From assembly GCA_022570795.1 (NCBI GenBank), contig JAKUDP010000011.1, positions 1,674,001-1,738,000 on the forward strand: DNA of 64,000 bases, given 5' to 3'. The stretch is from Sphaerulina vaccinii. Its lineage: Eukaryota; Ascomycota; Dothideomycetes; Mycosphaerellales; Mycosphaerellaceae. Under the pieces are notes generated by a model. It saw only the letters and a list, made by a program, of their open reading frames with translations. It did not search any database and had not been told where the DNA came from. Below, piece by piece: positions 30,909 through 41,307 of this stretch. A program made the position numbers and the translations under genes. Every line of letters begins with the position of its first letter. Positions within the stretch are counted from its first letter, which is position 1.

Positions 30909-32505
30909 ATGGCTCGTTTGGACGAACTACCGGCGGAGCTGATCGAGCACATTGTCACACTTCTGACCTTGAACGAGATTTGTGCTCTTCGCCTGGCGAA
31001 CCGCTCTCTTGCATCAAAGGCATCACAAGATCACTTCAGGGCATTTTATCGCAGTAAACGAGTCGACATTGACGAGCATGGTCTCAAAGACTTCGTCGTA
31101 TGCACGGCGAACAACGGCATGGGCTGTCTTATTGACGACTTCATGTTAACAGGTCTCGTCTACAACACTTTATTCTTCAAAAGTTACTGCCGCACTGGCA
31201 ACATCAAGGAGGAGACCACCGAACAACTTGATGGCGGTCGTGTAAGGAGAATCAGCACTGGTTGGCGAGCTGTGACAGACGAAGAACGCGATACCTTCAA
31301 AAGGCAGCTAAATACACTGCAGCGCCGGCAGGAGGCTCAACTTCATTTCTTGCAAAGCGAAGATGCTCAACGACTACTGATCAAAGCATTTCGAAACATA
31401 AGGAAAGGGCGAACTTCGAAACGGCCGCTATCGCTGACCCTCGACTTGGCTGTGTATCGAGACGATGCACTCCTTCGAACGACGCCCGCAGAAGGTGGTA
31501 GCTGGAGGTTGATATGGCAGTCTGCCATTGACACATTTCAGCTTGTACAGGATGCTCTGGATGCCAGCATGTTGCCAGTGCACCAACTACGACTCTTTCC
31601 CACGCACGGCAGGAACGGTCAACTGCGATCCAGCTTGACCTGCAACGAGATCGGGCCTGCCATCACATACTCTGGCCTCGAGAACTGTCTCGGCAATCTG
31701 AAAGCACTCACCATCTCCTTCTCTGACGTGAGCCTTCATTTCAGTGACAAAGACGCCGAGCTTATGGAAGCCAGCGACAAGCACGAGCTGCGGCGACAAC
31801 CCTGCCCAGGCAAAGACCTCCAGCTGATAATGCAGGCTGCCGATCCCAACAACTTTGCTGGCCTTCTCAGTTTCATTAAAGCCTGCCGCAACCTGGAAGA
31901 ACTCGACTTGCATCGCTGTCAGCTCACACATAATGAAAGCATATCTAACGTTCAAGGCGACAAAGTGTCCCATATGCTGTTCCACAATCTAAAGCTTCCA
32001 CGGCTGCGCGATGTCAAGCTTCGAGGTTTCCGTGCTGGACAAGATGACACGATCACTTTCCTCCACAGCCACCAGCGCATCGAAGACTTACTCCCCAAAA
32101 AACTTCACTCTATCTTCCGGAACTTTTCAACCAATCTTCACCAACCTTACTGGAAACCCTGATAGCGATCCCAAGATCGAAAGCCATCAACCTGCGCTCA
32201 AGAACATGCTTCTCGAAGACCTATTCGAGTACGGTGCGGCTCCGGCTCCAGCTATAGGACAGAGTCGCCATCTCCTAGTCTTCACTCCTAATGGCGACGA
32301 AGACGATTTCGAGATTGGCGGTGTACAAGGCGGAAACAAGCTGTTGCGCCAGAGTAGTGGGACCAAACGTGTGATCACATATCACACGCAGGACCATTCT
32401 GCGATTGGAAGAGGATGGAATCATCTCAGTTTCGCTGGCAATTGGAGGCAGTGGCAGAAGGAGGCTTTTGAAGGGTTTGGGCCACCGGATCAGAAGTATA
32501 GATGA
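30909..32505 (+). pseudogene. F-box protein gene with a frameshift
   Basis: From ATG 30909 (ccaccATGG) the frame encodes an F-box, LDELPAELIEHIVTLLTLNEICALRL, then about 390 residues with leucine-rich features (LENCLGNLKALTISF, CRNLEELDL, LRDVKLRGF). Homology-like flow stops at the run CCCCAAAAAA (32092-32101): upstream the frame reads FLHSHQRIEDLL, and one base out of register downstream it continues KNFTLSSGTFQPIFTNL...LLEDLFEYG to 32505. Removing one base in the run would join the two parts. The unshifted frame ends at 32162. F-box proteins recruit substrates to SCF ubiquitin ligases. A homopolymer indel in the assembly is a serious alternative to true pseudogenization. A 45-nt intron ending tccacag would also restore frame, but with a weak donor and loss of a conserved-looking repeat. 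Confidence 0.7.
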
Positions 32506-32745
32506 TGAGGAGGAGCATAATCCGGTCGATTCGCTAGATCAAATACAGGCGAGGCATACTGCTCATCAGCTTGTTCACTGATTGTACTCAGATAGGACAA
32601 GGCTGGCCTTGTGGTATAGTTTGGTAAGACTTCTGGTTCGTGGCGGAATTGACTTTGACCACAGCCAGGAGAGACACGTGGTTGCCAAACCAGACAGCTT
32701 TCCTCTTCAACATGCTCTACACACCACATCAACCCGAAACTGAAC

Positions 32746-33204
32746 ATGCCGACGTCCAGGAGCAACGACCTTCGACGCCGCGTCTCCCGCCTACCACAAG
32801 AAATCTGGAACATCATCTACGATTCCACGCTAGAAATGTTCCTGCACGATCGTCAAGAGTTACATAACCTTCAAATGCGCATCAACCATCTACCACAAGA
32901 GCTTTACGATATCATTCGCGACTTCACAGTGCACTCTCTTCCACCTCAGAATACCCAAGTCCACGTTACACCAGACTGGAAGCCACCTTCATGCCTGTAC
33001 ATAGATCGCGAGGTATTTCGAGAGCGCCGACGAGAGTATTGGAGTAAGAATACATTCGAGCTCACAGCGTGTGTCGAAGAACCTAGCGAGCGCGATAGAT
33101 GGCGCCTGCGCAATAAATGGAGAAGAGTCAGTCTTCGATCTCGATTTCGCAGGCGCAATAAAATGGAATCACGATTGCAGCCAAATATGGTGGCGGGCCG
33201 ATGA
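32746..33204 (+). CDS. LPQE/PDWKPP-family copy A, with duplicated LPQE motif
   Basis: 152 aa from ATG 32746. It has two LPQE helices: RVSRLPQEIWNIIYDSTLE (~12-30) and RINHLPQELYDIIRDFTVH (~45-63), then VTPDWKPPSCLYIDRE and REYWSKNTFEL. The family normally shows one LPQE helix, so the N terminus is internally duplicated. After about residue 105 the sequence becomes Arg-rich and unlike the other copies, while another frame (33071-33304) stays open with a different tail. The 3' part may therefore be frameshifted. Function is unknown. It lies in the same orientation as the copies at 33.5, 34.1 and 34.8 kb. Confidence 0.5.
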   Translation: MPTSRSNDLRRRVSRLPQEIWNIIYDSTLEMFLHDRQELHNLQMRINHLPQELYDIIRDFTVHSLPPQNTQVHVTPDWKPPSCLYIDREVFRERRREYWSKNTFELTACVEEPSERDRWRLRNKWRRVSLRSRFRRRNKMESRLQPNMVAGR

Positions 33205-33534
33205 GAACTCTTTTGTGTACAAATACTCAGTGTGGGGTCGGGGTGAGAGTGATTCGAGTAAATTGTCTGGATTACTCGATTTCGCATTGGATCAGCTGGT
33301 TTAGGGACACATCGCGACGTGGACGGGATCCGACATATGGGCGCGAGTCTTGATCCATGGGCCACAGTGGACCCAATCCTTCATCATGCCCGGCTAGGAC
33401 GCGGGATGATATGCACAGAGATCCACGATACGTGTACGCTAAGAGCTTTTCGACCTGCAGAAGATGCTCACCATATACATATTCTTTGACAGCTTCATGA
33501 GTCCAGCGATGATTCATCACGATCATGTCGTTGT

Positions 33535-33790
33535 CGACCGCCGATGATGCCGATGATCCCGTCAACGACCTAGCTCTTCGATGTCACATATCACTCCTGC
33601 CTCAAGAGCTATGGGACAGAATATACGAGTTCATGCTACTGTCTCCTCCACGAAATACTGATATCCATATCACGTCGACCTGAGGCCACCGTCCTACCTT
33701 CAAGTAAATTACGAAGCACGTCTAGAGTGCGCCGATGCATACTACCGGGACAACCCATTCTTTCTCGAATCGCACCGCAGTGGCTCAGGT
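33535..33790 (+). pseudogene. LPQE/PDWKPP-family copy B, frameshifted relic
   Basis: From ATG 33535 the frame gives ISLLPQELWDRIYEFMLLSPP and TDIHITST, then hits a TGA at about 33680. One base out of register the family pattern continues: LRPPSYLQVNYEA and AYYRDNPFFLE. Both halves align with intact copies in the right order, so a small indel around 33675-33682 explains the break. No intact C terminus follows. It is a degenerate member of the array. Confidence 0.7.
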
Positions 33791-34070
33791 TCAATCAGAC
33801 TAGGGATCGTTGGGGTACAACAGATGATTATCGATTCGACGCACGTGGGTGGTCGGTGAATCCGCCCTGAAGTCAGATCGAGTCCCATAGAGAGTAGGAC
33901 TCTTGACTGCACACCGCGCGGCCTGTCATAGGGTGCATACTTCGTGAGACCCACGGTTCAAGGCATGGATCGTGACCAGGAGAACTCACTGGAAAAACCT
34001 TCGCAAGCTGTCTTCGAAGTCATTTCACAGACCAATTTATGCACGTCTCGCGACGTAAAGCACCTACAGG

Positions 34071-34574
34071 ATGTCACTACTCACGATGCTGAACTCCATC
34101 ACCTCGTCCAACTTCACCTCAGAACTTCAATATCGCATTGCTCTCCTACCTCAAGAGGTCTGGAACATCATCTACGACTTAGTCCTATCCCCTCCTCCGC
34201 TCTATACCACAGTCCTCGTCACACCAAGCTGGAAACCACCTCCCTACCTCTACATCAATCGCAACACTTATAGATTTGGCGCCAGACTCTACTACACCAG
34301 AAATACCTTCCATCTCTTAGGTATTACCAAGTGGCGGACGTGGAACACGGTTACGAAAGGACATCTATTAGACTGTGAGGGTCGTTTCTGGTTACATCGC
34401 GATTATGCAAATGGTGTAATAAGGTGGCTGACGATGTATCTGGAGTATACCAAATGTTGGAGAAAAGGTGGACGTCAGACACAGTGTTATATATCAGATG
34501 GATGCGAGTGTGAGAAGAGCGGGGCGGAATGGTCTCCTTCTATCTTGGCGGAAGATAGGATCTTGCTTGCATAG
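34071..34574 (+). CDS. LPQE/PDWKPP-family copy C
   Basis: 167 aa, single exon from ATG 34071. It contains RIALLPQEVWNIIYDLVLS, then VTPSWKPPPYLYINRN and LYYTRNTFHLL, matching the order in the copy at 25.2 kb. The C-terminal part has a Trp/Tyr-rich stretch and CWRKGG...CYISDGCECEK. It is the best preserved member of the 32.7-35.0 kb array. Function is unknown; the LPxE helix resembles an F-box start but the rest does not. An ATG at 34086 would shorten the protein by five residues. Confidence 0.55.
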   Translation: MSLLTMLNSITSSNFTSELQYRIALLPQEVWNIIYDLVLSPPPLYTTVLVTPSWKPPPYLYINRNTYRFGARLYYTRNTFHLLGITKWRTWNTVTKGHLLDCEGRFWLHRDYANGVIRWLTMYLEYTKCWRKGGRQTQCYISDGCECEKSGAEWSPSILAEDRILLA

Positions 34575-34789
34575 CTGGATCACGACAGCACAGGAAGACA
34601 GCTCATGTGAACTCGAGCCCACTCCACATTCATGACTTCCGACATCTTGGACTGATCATGTAGTTGTGAAGGGAAGGAGACGAGTATCAAAGCGTGAGTG
34701 GCGAAACTTTGAAGCGGACTGCCTGAGTATGAGCAGGAAAGAGTGGATGGGTGGCTAGTTGACTTTCGGTCCAGCCAGCGGGATTCACG

Positions 34790-34960
34790 GCTCATCAAAA
34801 TCTTCCTGCCGCGCAACACGAAACAAACGCAAGTCCGTGCCAAACCAGACTGGAAGTCGCCTTCATGCCTGTACATCATTCGCGGGTTTTTGTCCACATG
34901 GTGCCCCGATTTCGACAAGACGACCCTTGTTGGCAAGCAAAACAACTGCTGGGGCGTCAC
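34790..34960 (+). pseudogene. LPQE/PDWKPP-family relic D
   Basis: A plus-strand fragment reads TKQTQVRAKPDWKSPSCLYI, nearly identical at DNA level to the corresponding part of copy A (ccagactggaag, then cttcatgcctgtacat), but with no LPQE helix upstream and degenerate sequence after it. It overlaps, on the opposite strand, an unexplained open frame. This is best read as a truncated duplicate of copy A. Confidence 0.6.
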
Positions 34961-35085
34961 TAATAAAATCCACCTTCTGACCAACGCGACTGGATTGTCA
35001 AAGGTATCTGTGCAAGGGTGTGCAGAACCTGCGATGGTCTGATATACCGCAAGAGTTAGCAAAGGCTTTCGAACTCATGAACCGT

Positions 35086-35395
35086 TTATCTCTCCATACT
35101 CACCAGGAAGATCTTGCAATCGAAGGTGAAGGCGAGCTTCAGGATATCCTTTGCCGTCTGGTCAATCCAGGATCCGAACTCGTCAAGGTCACAGCTGAAG
35201 CCCTCTTCGTGCTGGAAATCAAGCTGGATTTGGAGACGCATGACACTCGGGAAGCTTTCGGCGATTGACCTAGATGAAGAAGACGGAGTTAGCAGTGTTC
35301 CATACTAGTAACGACTGCGTTGTAACGTACTCGAAGGTCCCAGTCCGAGCGTACACCACAGTTCTCTCCACTGAGAGCGCACGGAATCTTGACAT
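35086..35395 (-). CDS. Hidden two-exon hypothetical gene
   Basis: ATG 35395 begins a short exon (35395-35331). A clear 61-nt intron follows, with gtacgt donor, ctgctaac branch-like element and catctag acceptor. Exon 2 (35269-35086) then reads ESFPSVMRLQIQLDF...EFGSWIDQTAKDILKLAF, a strongly amphipathic, protein-like sequence, ending at TAA 35086. The model gives 82 aa. A further donor (gtgagt at 35103) could instead splice to a downstream exon, so the C terminus is uncertain. No frame longer than this shows up without splicing. I do not recognise the family; it could be the remaining part of a larger gene. Confidence 0.42.
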
Positions 35396-36264
35396 GGAAC
35401 CAGTTTCCTCTATCTTTCTCCAGCGAGCGGCCCCTGACTACTTCGACGCATGTCATGGCGCTCAGCTCATCTGCGTCCGCGGGAAATGGCATGGCTGTTG
35501 ATGTGCCGATCTTTCGTACTTCGGACTTGATGTTGAATAATGAGAAAGGATCCGCGGCTCTTCTTCTGTGTGTGCAGAAGCAGAACACGCTAGCAAAGCT
35601 TAGCCCAGGAAGTGCCGCCTCCACGTGTTAGTACATGGAAGCAGGTTATATCCAGCAGGAGCACAAGCTTCGAGGACATCGCTGTCGGATAAGGCTGTGA
35701 ATGCTACTTCTGCGCCCGGCGTAGTGGTAGCGTCTGAGTTGCGCCTGCGCAACTTCTTAGCATATGCAGCGGCACACTCATTGAGCTGAAGCTTCACTAT
35801 GAGTTATGGTCTAACCTTGCGGGTGTGAAAACTGTTGTATGGTGCTGGTACTGCTGATGATCGTATAGGTGAACTTTCGCTATGCTAGAGAATTGAATGG
35901 AATGGAAGCAGAGTGGACCTGACTTCTCGTGTTATGCAGAGACTGATGATGAGGATATACGAATGGATATTAGACTGGCTGGCTCTGTTGCGCCTCTGAA
36001 GCGCGACACCGATTGCATTTGAGCTTTCTGGGAAGTTTGCTGAACACACTCTCGGTGGTGCGCGAATGCACTTGTCATTGGAGAAGAAGAGGAGGTGAAG
36101 TATATCGACTTCGGTGGAGCTTAGATGTCTCTCCCTCGAAGTGAGCACATCCCAAGGCACCAGGCTTTGGTCCATGGTGTCGAGTGGGAGCAATCATTGG
36201 GAGAGGAGGGTGTGCCCAGATGTAGTTTAGTAAGAGTCAGACTAAGCAATCAGCATGGCACTGC
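35396..36264. other. Intergenic, no gene supported
   Basis: Short minus-strand frames (35797-35600, 36193-35885) might be upstream exons of the small gene at 35.1-35.4 kb, but no splice path convinced me. No repeats or RNA genes were recognised. Confidence 0.35.
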
Positions 36265-37127
36265 TCAGAGCCGTAATGACTTGATTCTATCGACAAGGCC
36301 CCTTTTCACAGTCTTCATCTTTGGGGTGGCAATGGTTTCGTTCATCCTGTTCGCCCATCTCTTCTGGCTCTGGCTCGATGTACTGGGAGAGCTTGGCCAC
36401 TCGTCTGCAAGAGTGGGTAGATCTGCCTCCGTTGCCTTGCCGCCATGTGATAAAGCCGATGAATGGTGACCAGATTCATCTGGTAACATGTCGTCCTGTC
36501 GTGTAACTGACATCTCGTCGAGACCTCCGATCGTACACGTTGGGTCTCCTCCAAGCATTCGCACAAAGTAGTCAAGTTGCAAATCTTCCCCAACAACTTC
36601 ACCAAATGACAACCATAGTGCGGTTGTGTTGGCTGAGTGTCTTCCGGCGGTGACATTGTAAGCAGCGAGCACACAAGCCAACTTCGCTGTAACCAGTCCA
36701 GAGGGCTCTCTATGTAGACAGACTGCGCTCCATTCGCTCCATTGGTTGCGGCATGATAGTCGTATCTCTGCTTAAGCAGCATCTGCGCCCACGAATCTAG
36801 TGTAGCTTCGCTCATAGAACTGAAGAACAGATATCCGAGACGACTGAGGTCATGTACATTGGCCCATGAAATAGAGTCCTCTAGGCTTGCAGAACGGAGA
36901 AAGACTCGATGGTGCCAGTGCCTGGTGAAGTGGCAGGCTCGCTGTATTCGTTGCTCGTCTCGTGCTTGGCGCTGAGTGACACAGTCGGTCCACTGGGATA
37001 TGCATCGTTGCAGGAGACCTCGGAGTCTTGGAGAAGTGAGTGCGATCTTTTGACGAACGTTTAGCTCTGGCTTGGGAGTACCGGAATGAGCTTGGCTTGA
37101 GTCTAAGAGATCTAGTCTTGCCATCAT
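36265..37127 (-). pseudogene. Uncharacterised protein gene with conflicting reading frames
   Basis: From ATG 37127 one frame runs about 145 residues with protein-like composition (SISWANVHDLSRLGYLFF, MLLKQRYDYHAA) up to LDWLQRSWL near 36690. At that point a second frame becomes the better one: LACVLAAYNVTAGRHSANT, then TALWLSFGEVVGEDLQLDYF, running to 36265. The first frame continues with Pro/Thr/Gln-rich sequence that looks random. A few missing bases around 36685-36690, or an unrecognised intron, would join them. I know no family for either half. Disruption is likely but not proved. Confidence 0.42.
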
Positions 37128-39423
37128 GTTGAGGAATCGGAGAGTCTCTGTTTGCTGTGTGGACGTGAGAAGATCCGCTTCCTAACTTACCTATATATTG
37201 CTCTGTATGCTCCTGGTATTGCGATAGAGACCAGGTGAGGCTCTCAGCGGAACAATGGGTTGGAGACATCTGTCTGTCACAGTAGGTCGCACTCGTAGAA
37301 GTCAGACATAGCCCAGTGCCGCTGCGAGACCCCTACGCGATCTCAACCTTACAGCGAAAGTCCAAAGCACTACGATACAGTAGCACAAAGTCGTGTAGGT
37401 GGCGAATTTGCAGCTGCTGGATGGCTTGCTCTAGCAAGTTCCGAAGAGTCAACGTCGTCTCGCGAGCGTAACCCGCGTGCTGGGCCTGATAGCCCGGAGA
37501 TCTCTCAAGCTCTGTGAGCTACTTGCTCTAGTGGACGACGAATGTGAGAGACGGCGGTGAAGTCGCAGTATTTGGTTCTTGTTGTCGCGAGTGTCGCGGT
37601 TCCTGAGACCAAACTGCAGTGGATGTTTTAGGTGCCGTAACCCGCGAGCCCAACAAGCCATCCTGGTGTCGAATGGTTGCCCGGGACGTTATGATGATAC
37701 GCGTTCACCTTGGGAGGTGTCGTTCGTCGCAATCAGAGCGAGTGACGTTCACACCAGGAATGCTGGCCACTCCTTGCTCAGTCACCTCTTGGGCTTCTTC
37801 TCCTTCGCCGAGTCTTCGTGCTTACGTCGCCCTCATTTCACCACCAAAGATGCTTGCACACAGCGACATGCTTCGTGGCGAGACTGTCTGACTTGCCTTC
37901 AGCATGGGAGCGTATTTTTGACCTTCGGCACTGCTGGAGATGTCGAGTCGTGCTTTTGCAGCGAAGAAGAAACACCAGCGTTCCGGATATTTTTGACTCT
38001 GAAAACGCAGTCTTCTCTGACGCCAACATGCTGGTCGCTGGCAAGGCTGGATGACGACCACGGGGCGGCGATTCAGTTTATGCACCTTGAAACGCAGTTC
38101 ATGACCTGGTCCTGGACTGCACGCGAGGTGCTGATGATGAGAGTCTATACCACCGCCACAAACAACACCGCCACAGCTGTTGGTATGGATACTGTTCTCC
38201 TGAAGATCTTCTGAGCTGCCGTATGGTTCACTCTAGCACAACAGTCCGGAATTTCCATTATACGGGCTCATAATGACCGAGACGGTGCGTGCATATATCC
38301 ACACTCGGACGATCGTAAGCAAAGCGAAGAGACAAACAAATTGCACGCACCTCTCCGAAGACCAAGCACGCCGATGGTGCCGTTGAAGGAGCAAACGCTT
38401 GAACGTGTCCGGAAAGTCGCTCACACAGCGTCGCCGAGCCCCCGAGAAACGTTCTCTCACTAAAGGCGGGTGACGTTCTCGGTCAGGAATAGCTGAAACA
38501 CCTGGATGTCTAGATAGCGGGAATACGAACTGGAGCACGACAGGCACCTGCAGAAGACGACGAGAACTAGACCATGGGGAAGACAGCATTGGCAAAGCGT
38601 GGCGACGGCAAGGTGCATCCCTCTAGCAAAGCACTTCTGCAAAATTCAGCCATGACGCGAGAAGTCACGCTGTTGCACAGCAGCAGCGTGGGCGGTAACA
38701 CAACTCACCGCATTGCACGCCGCCTGCGATCGGCGCATGGGTGTAAATTATAGGATGGACTACTGAAGATGATGCGAGCACGCGAGATGATGGTTGCTGT
38801 GCGGCCAATACGGCCAGATACTGATGTCCGAGTACATCCTATATTGGCAGATGATGTTTGCCAATGAACAGCCCTACCATACAGCAACATCCGAATGCTT
38901 GACGCTCACTGGCAATTCTGGCTCTGGGTCAACGACGAATACCAGGCCGTGGTTCGGCACAAACAGCGAAGCGGTAACTGCAGCTCGCGGAAGCACTTGA
39001 CCGTACAGAGCTTAGAGCCACAGATGGGCTCAGCCTCTTCTCCGGGATATGTCAGGTACAAGCCAATCATAGCCACACATTGCTTCTTGGAACAGTTTAG
39101 CTTTGTGACCATTGACCAAGGTAAATTGCGGCTGTACACGCTAGACTGGCAGGGGGCATGACGGCGCCTCGATTCCCACTCTGCTTCTATAGCAGTACCT
39201 CCCCATATACCTGGTCTCCTTGCGCTTTTCGTTTCGGCTTCTTCACGAACACTCTCTGTTTCGCGACTCACACTCACTTGTCTTTCGGGACCCTTACGCT
39301 CTTTAGCACTACATTCACTCTTTTCCGCGTGTTGCAATAGGCAGAGTCGATCTCTCGCCATATCCCATCACCTTCGTCGCAAACAGTTTACCAAGAACGA
39401 TTTAAACGATCCGATTCGCAACT
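37128..39423. other. Large intergenic region, no gene supported
   Basis: About 2.3 kb. The longest frame (37579-38214, plus, 211 codons) is composition-random with no domain, and frames on the other strand overlap it. I saw no transposase, terminal repeats or tRNA. The last ~100 bases form the leader of the wall-protein gene. Confidence 0.45.
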
Positions 39424-41307
39424 ATGTTCACCAAGGCCACTTTCTTCGCCGCCCTCGTGGCTGGCGCATCTGCCGTCTCTCCTGCAGCATACGGCGAGAC
39501 TCCAGCTGGATACGGTGGTGACAGCTACAACAGCTCCTCGAGCGCGAGCCCAGTCGAGCCAAGCACATACTCTGCTCCTCCAAGCTACCCAAGCTCTGCT
39601 TCCACACCATACAGCCCAGTTGAGCCATCCACATACTCTTCTGCTCCTCCTTCATACCCAACTTCTTCCGAGCCAAAGAGCCCAGTTGAGCCATCGACCT
39701 ACTCGTCTGCTCCTCCTTCGTACCCAACGTCGTACAGCTCGAGCTCTACCGAGAAGTCGCCAGAGTACCCATCGACCAGCTCTACTACCTGCACTGAGGA
39801 GACTGCTTCCACATACTCTTCGTCGAGCAGCAGCAGCGTCTACCATAACACATACCCAACAACTACTAGCACCTGGGAGTACAAGCCAACTGGATACTCC
39901 AGCTCTACACCAAGCTCTTACTACAAGACAGCCACATCTTCGGATGACTCTTACACCACTGCTACGATCACTGGCACAAAGGTGATCACAATCACCAGCT
40001 GTGCGCCAACTGTTACCGATTGCCCAGCTGAGAAGGCCACCCACACCTACCTCTCGACCACTGAGAGCGTTTACACCACATACTGCCCTAAGAGCGAGGC
40101 TTCTTCTTACATGAAGCCATCGACCTACTCATCTGTTCCTTCAAAGCCAACTTACCCAGCTTCTTACGGAACTGGTGTCTACACCAAGAGCAAGCCAGTC
40201 CCATCTGGATACTCTACTTCTGAGGTTGTCTACGACAAGACTCTGACTTACACTCTTGGCCACGGTGCCTCGACCACTGTCATCACGACCACCGTCAAGT
40301 CTACCTCTACTGCTTACTTGACCAAGACTGTTTACGCCACAAAGTCCAAGTCTGAGGAGAGCCCAGTTAAGCCAACTGCACCTGTCTACCCAGTTCCAAG
40401 CAGCGAGTCCAAGGGTTACACCACGATCAAGAGCACCTCGACCATCACCAACTTTGTCACCGTCTACCCAAGCAAGACTTCTGGATCTCCAGTTGGTCCA
40501 TCCAAGTCTGGCGAGGTTTGCGTTCCAGAGACCGTTACCGTGACCCAGAAGGAGACTGTCTACGTTACCGTCCCAGCTGCCAGCTCTACTCCTTACAGTG
40601 AGTAGCCTCTTTTACAGTAGACATTTTCAAGTCTCGTTTCCGCGACGAGTACGAGAAGACTGTATGGGATTTTCACTAACTTCATCCCAGGCCCAGAGAT
40701 GCCAAGCTACAAGAGCGAGGGACCAAAGAAGTCCAGCTCTGCTGTCTGGTACCCAACTCAGAGCAGCGTCTCTTCTGGCTACGCCAAGAGCACTGGATTC
40801 GCTACTTACTACACCAAGCCATCTGCTCCAGTTTACAAGTCGTCCACCAGCTCTACTCCTTACAGTAAGTCTATCTTTTCGAAGTTCTTGTATTCGAACA
40901 TCTGCTGACTTTGATTTCCCAGGTCCAGAGAAGCCAACAAAGAGCTACGGCACTGGCTACTCATCTGTTCCAACATACCCAGCTTCCTCCAGCACTTACG
41001 AGTACAAGCCAACAACCTACAGCAGCTCCAGCGCTCCAGCACCAAGTACGTTCTCCATCACATCACATACTCCTCAAATCACATCGATTCACTAACATCG
41101 AATCTAGCGTACCCAGCACCATACAAGTCATCGTCATCGACTGAGGAGTCCCCAGTCTACCCATCGACTACCAGCTCTTCTTCCGCCAGCTACGAATACA
41201 AGCCAACCTCATCTGCTGAGAAGCCAACAGTTTACGTCACTCCTGTGCCAGAGAGCAGCACCTACGCTGCTAAGCCTTCTGGATATGAGGCACCAAAGGG
41301 TTACTAG
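39424..41307 (+). CDS. Secreted Ser/Thr/Tyr/Pro-rich repetitive cell-wall or matrix protein
   Basis: Four exons, 39424-40597, 40691-40864, 40923-41045 and 41108-41307, give 556 aa. A signal peptide (MFTKATFFAALVAGASA) is followed by tandem SPVEPSTYSSAPPSYP units (residues ~40-105), then Thr/Ser-rich sequence with TKVITITSCAPTVTDCP and ETVTVTQKETVYVTVP, motifs common in fungal wall glycoproteins. The three introns all lie in phase 1 within Ser/Thr codons after Pro/Tyr-rich repeats. Heavy O-glycosylation is expected. No C-terminal GPI hydrophobic tail is visible, so it may be covalently trapped in, or loosely associated with, the wall. Antisense frames across it are by-products of the repeats. 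Confidence 0.85.

Noticed and set aside
37579..38214. 211-codon plus-strand frame
   Set aside because: Composition looks random, with several overlapping frames on both strands and no domain.
39428..40044. Antisense frames across the wall-protein gene
   Set aside because: They arise from the repetitive Ser/Pro/Tyr codons on the other strand.
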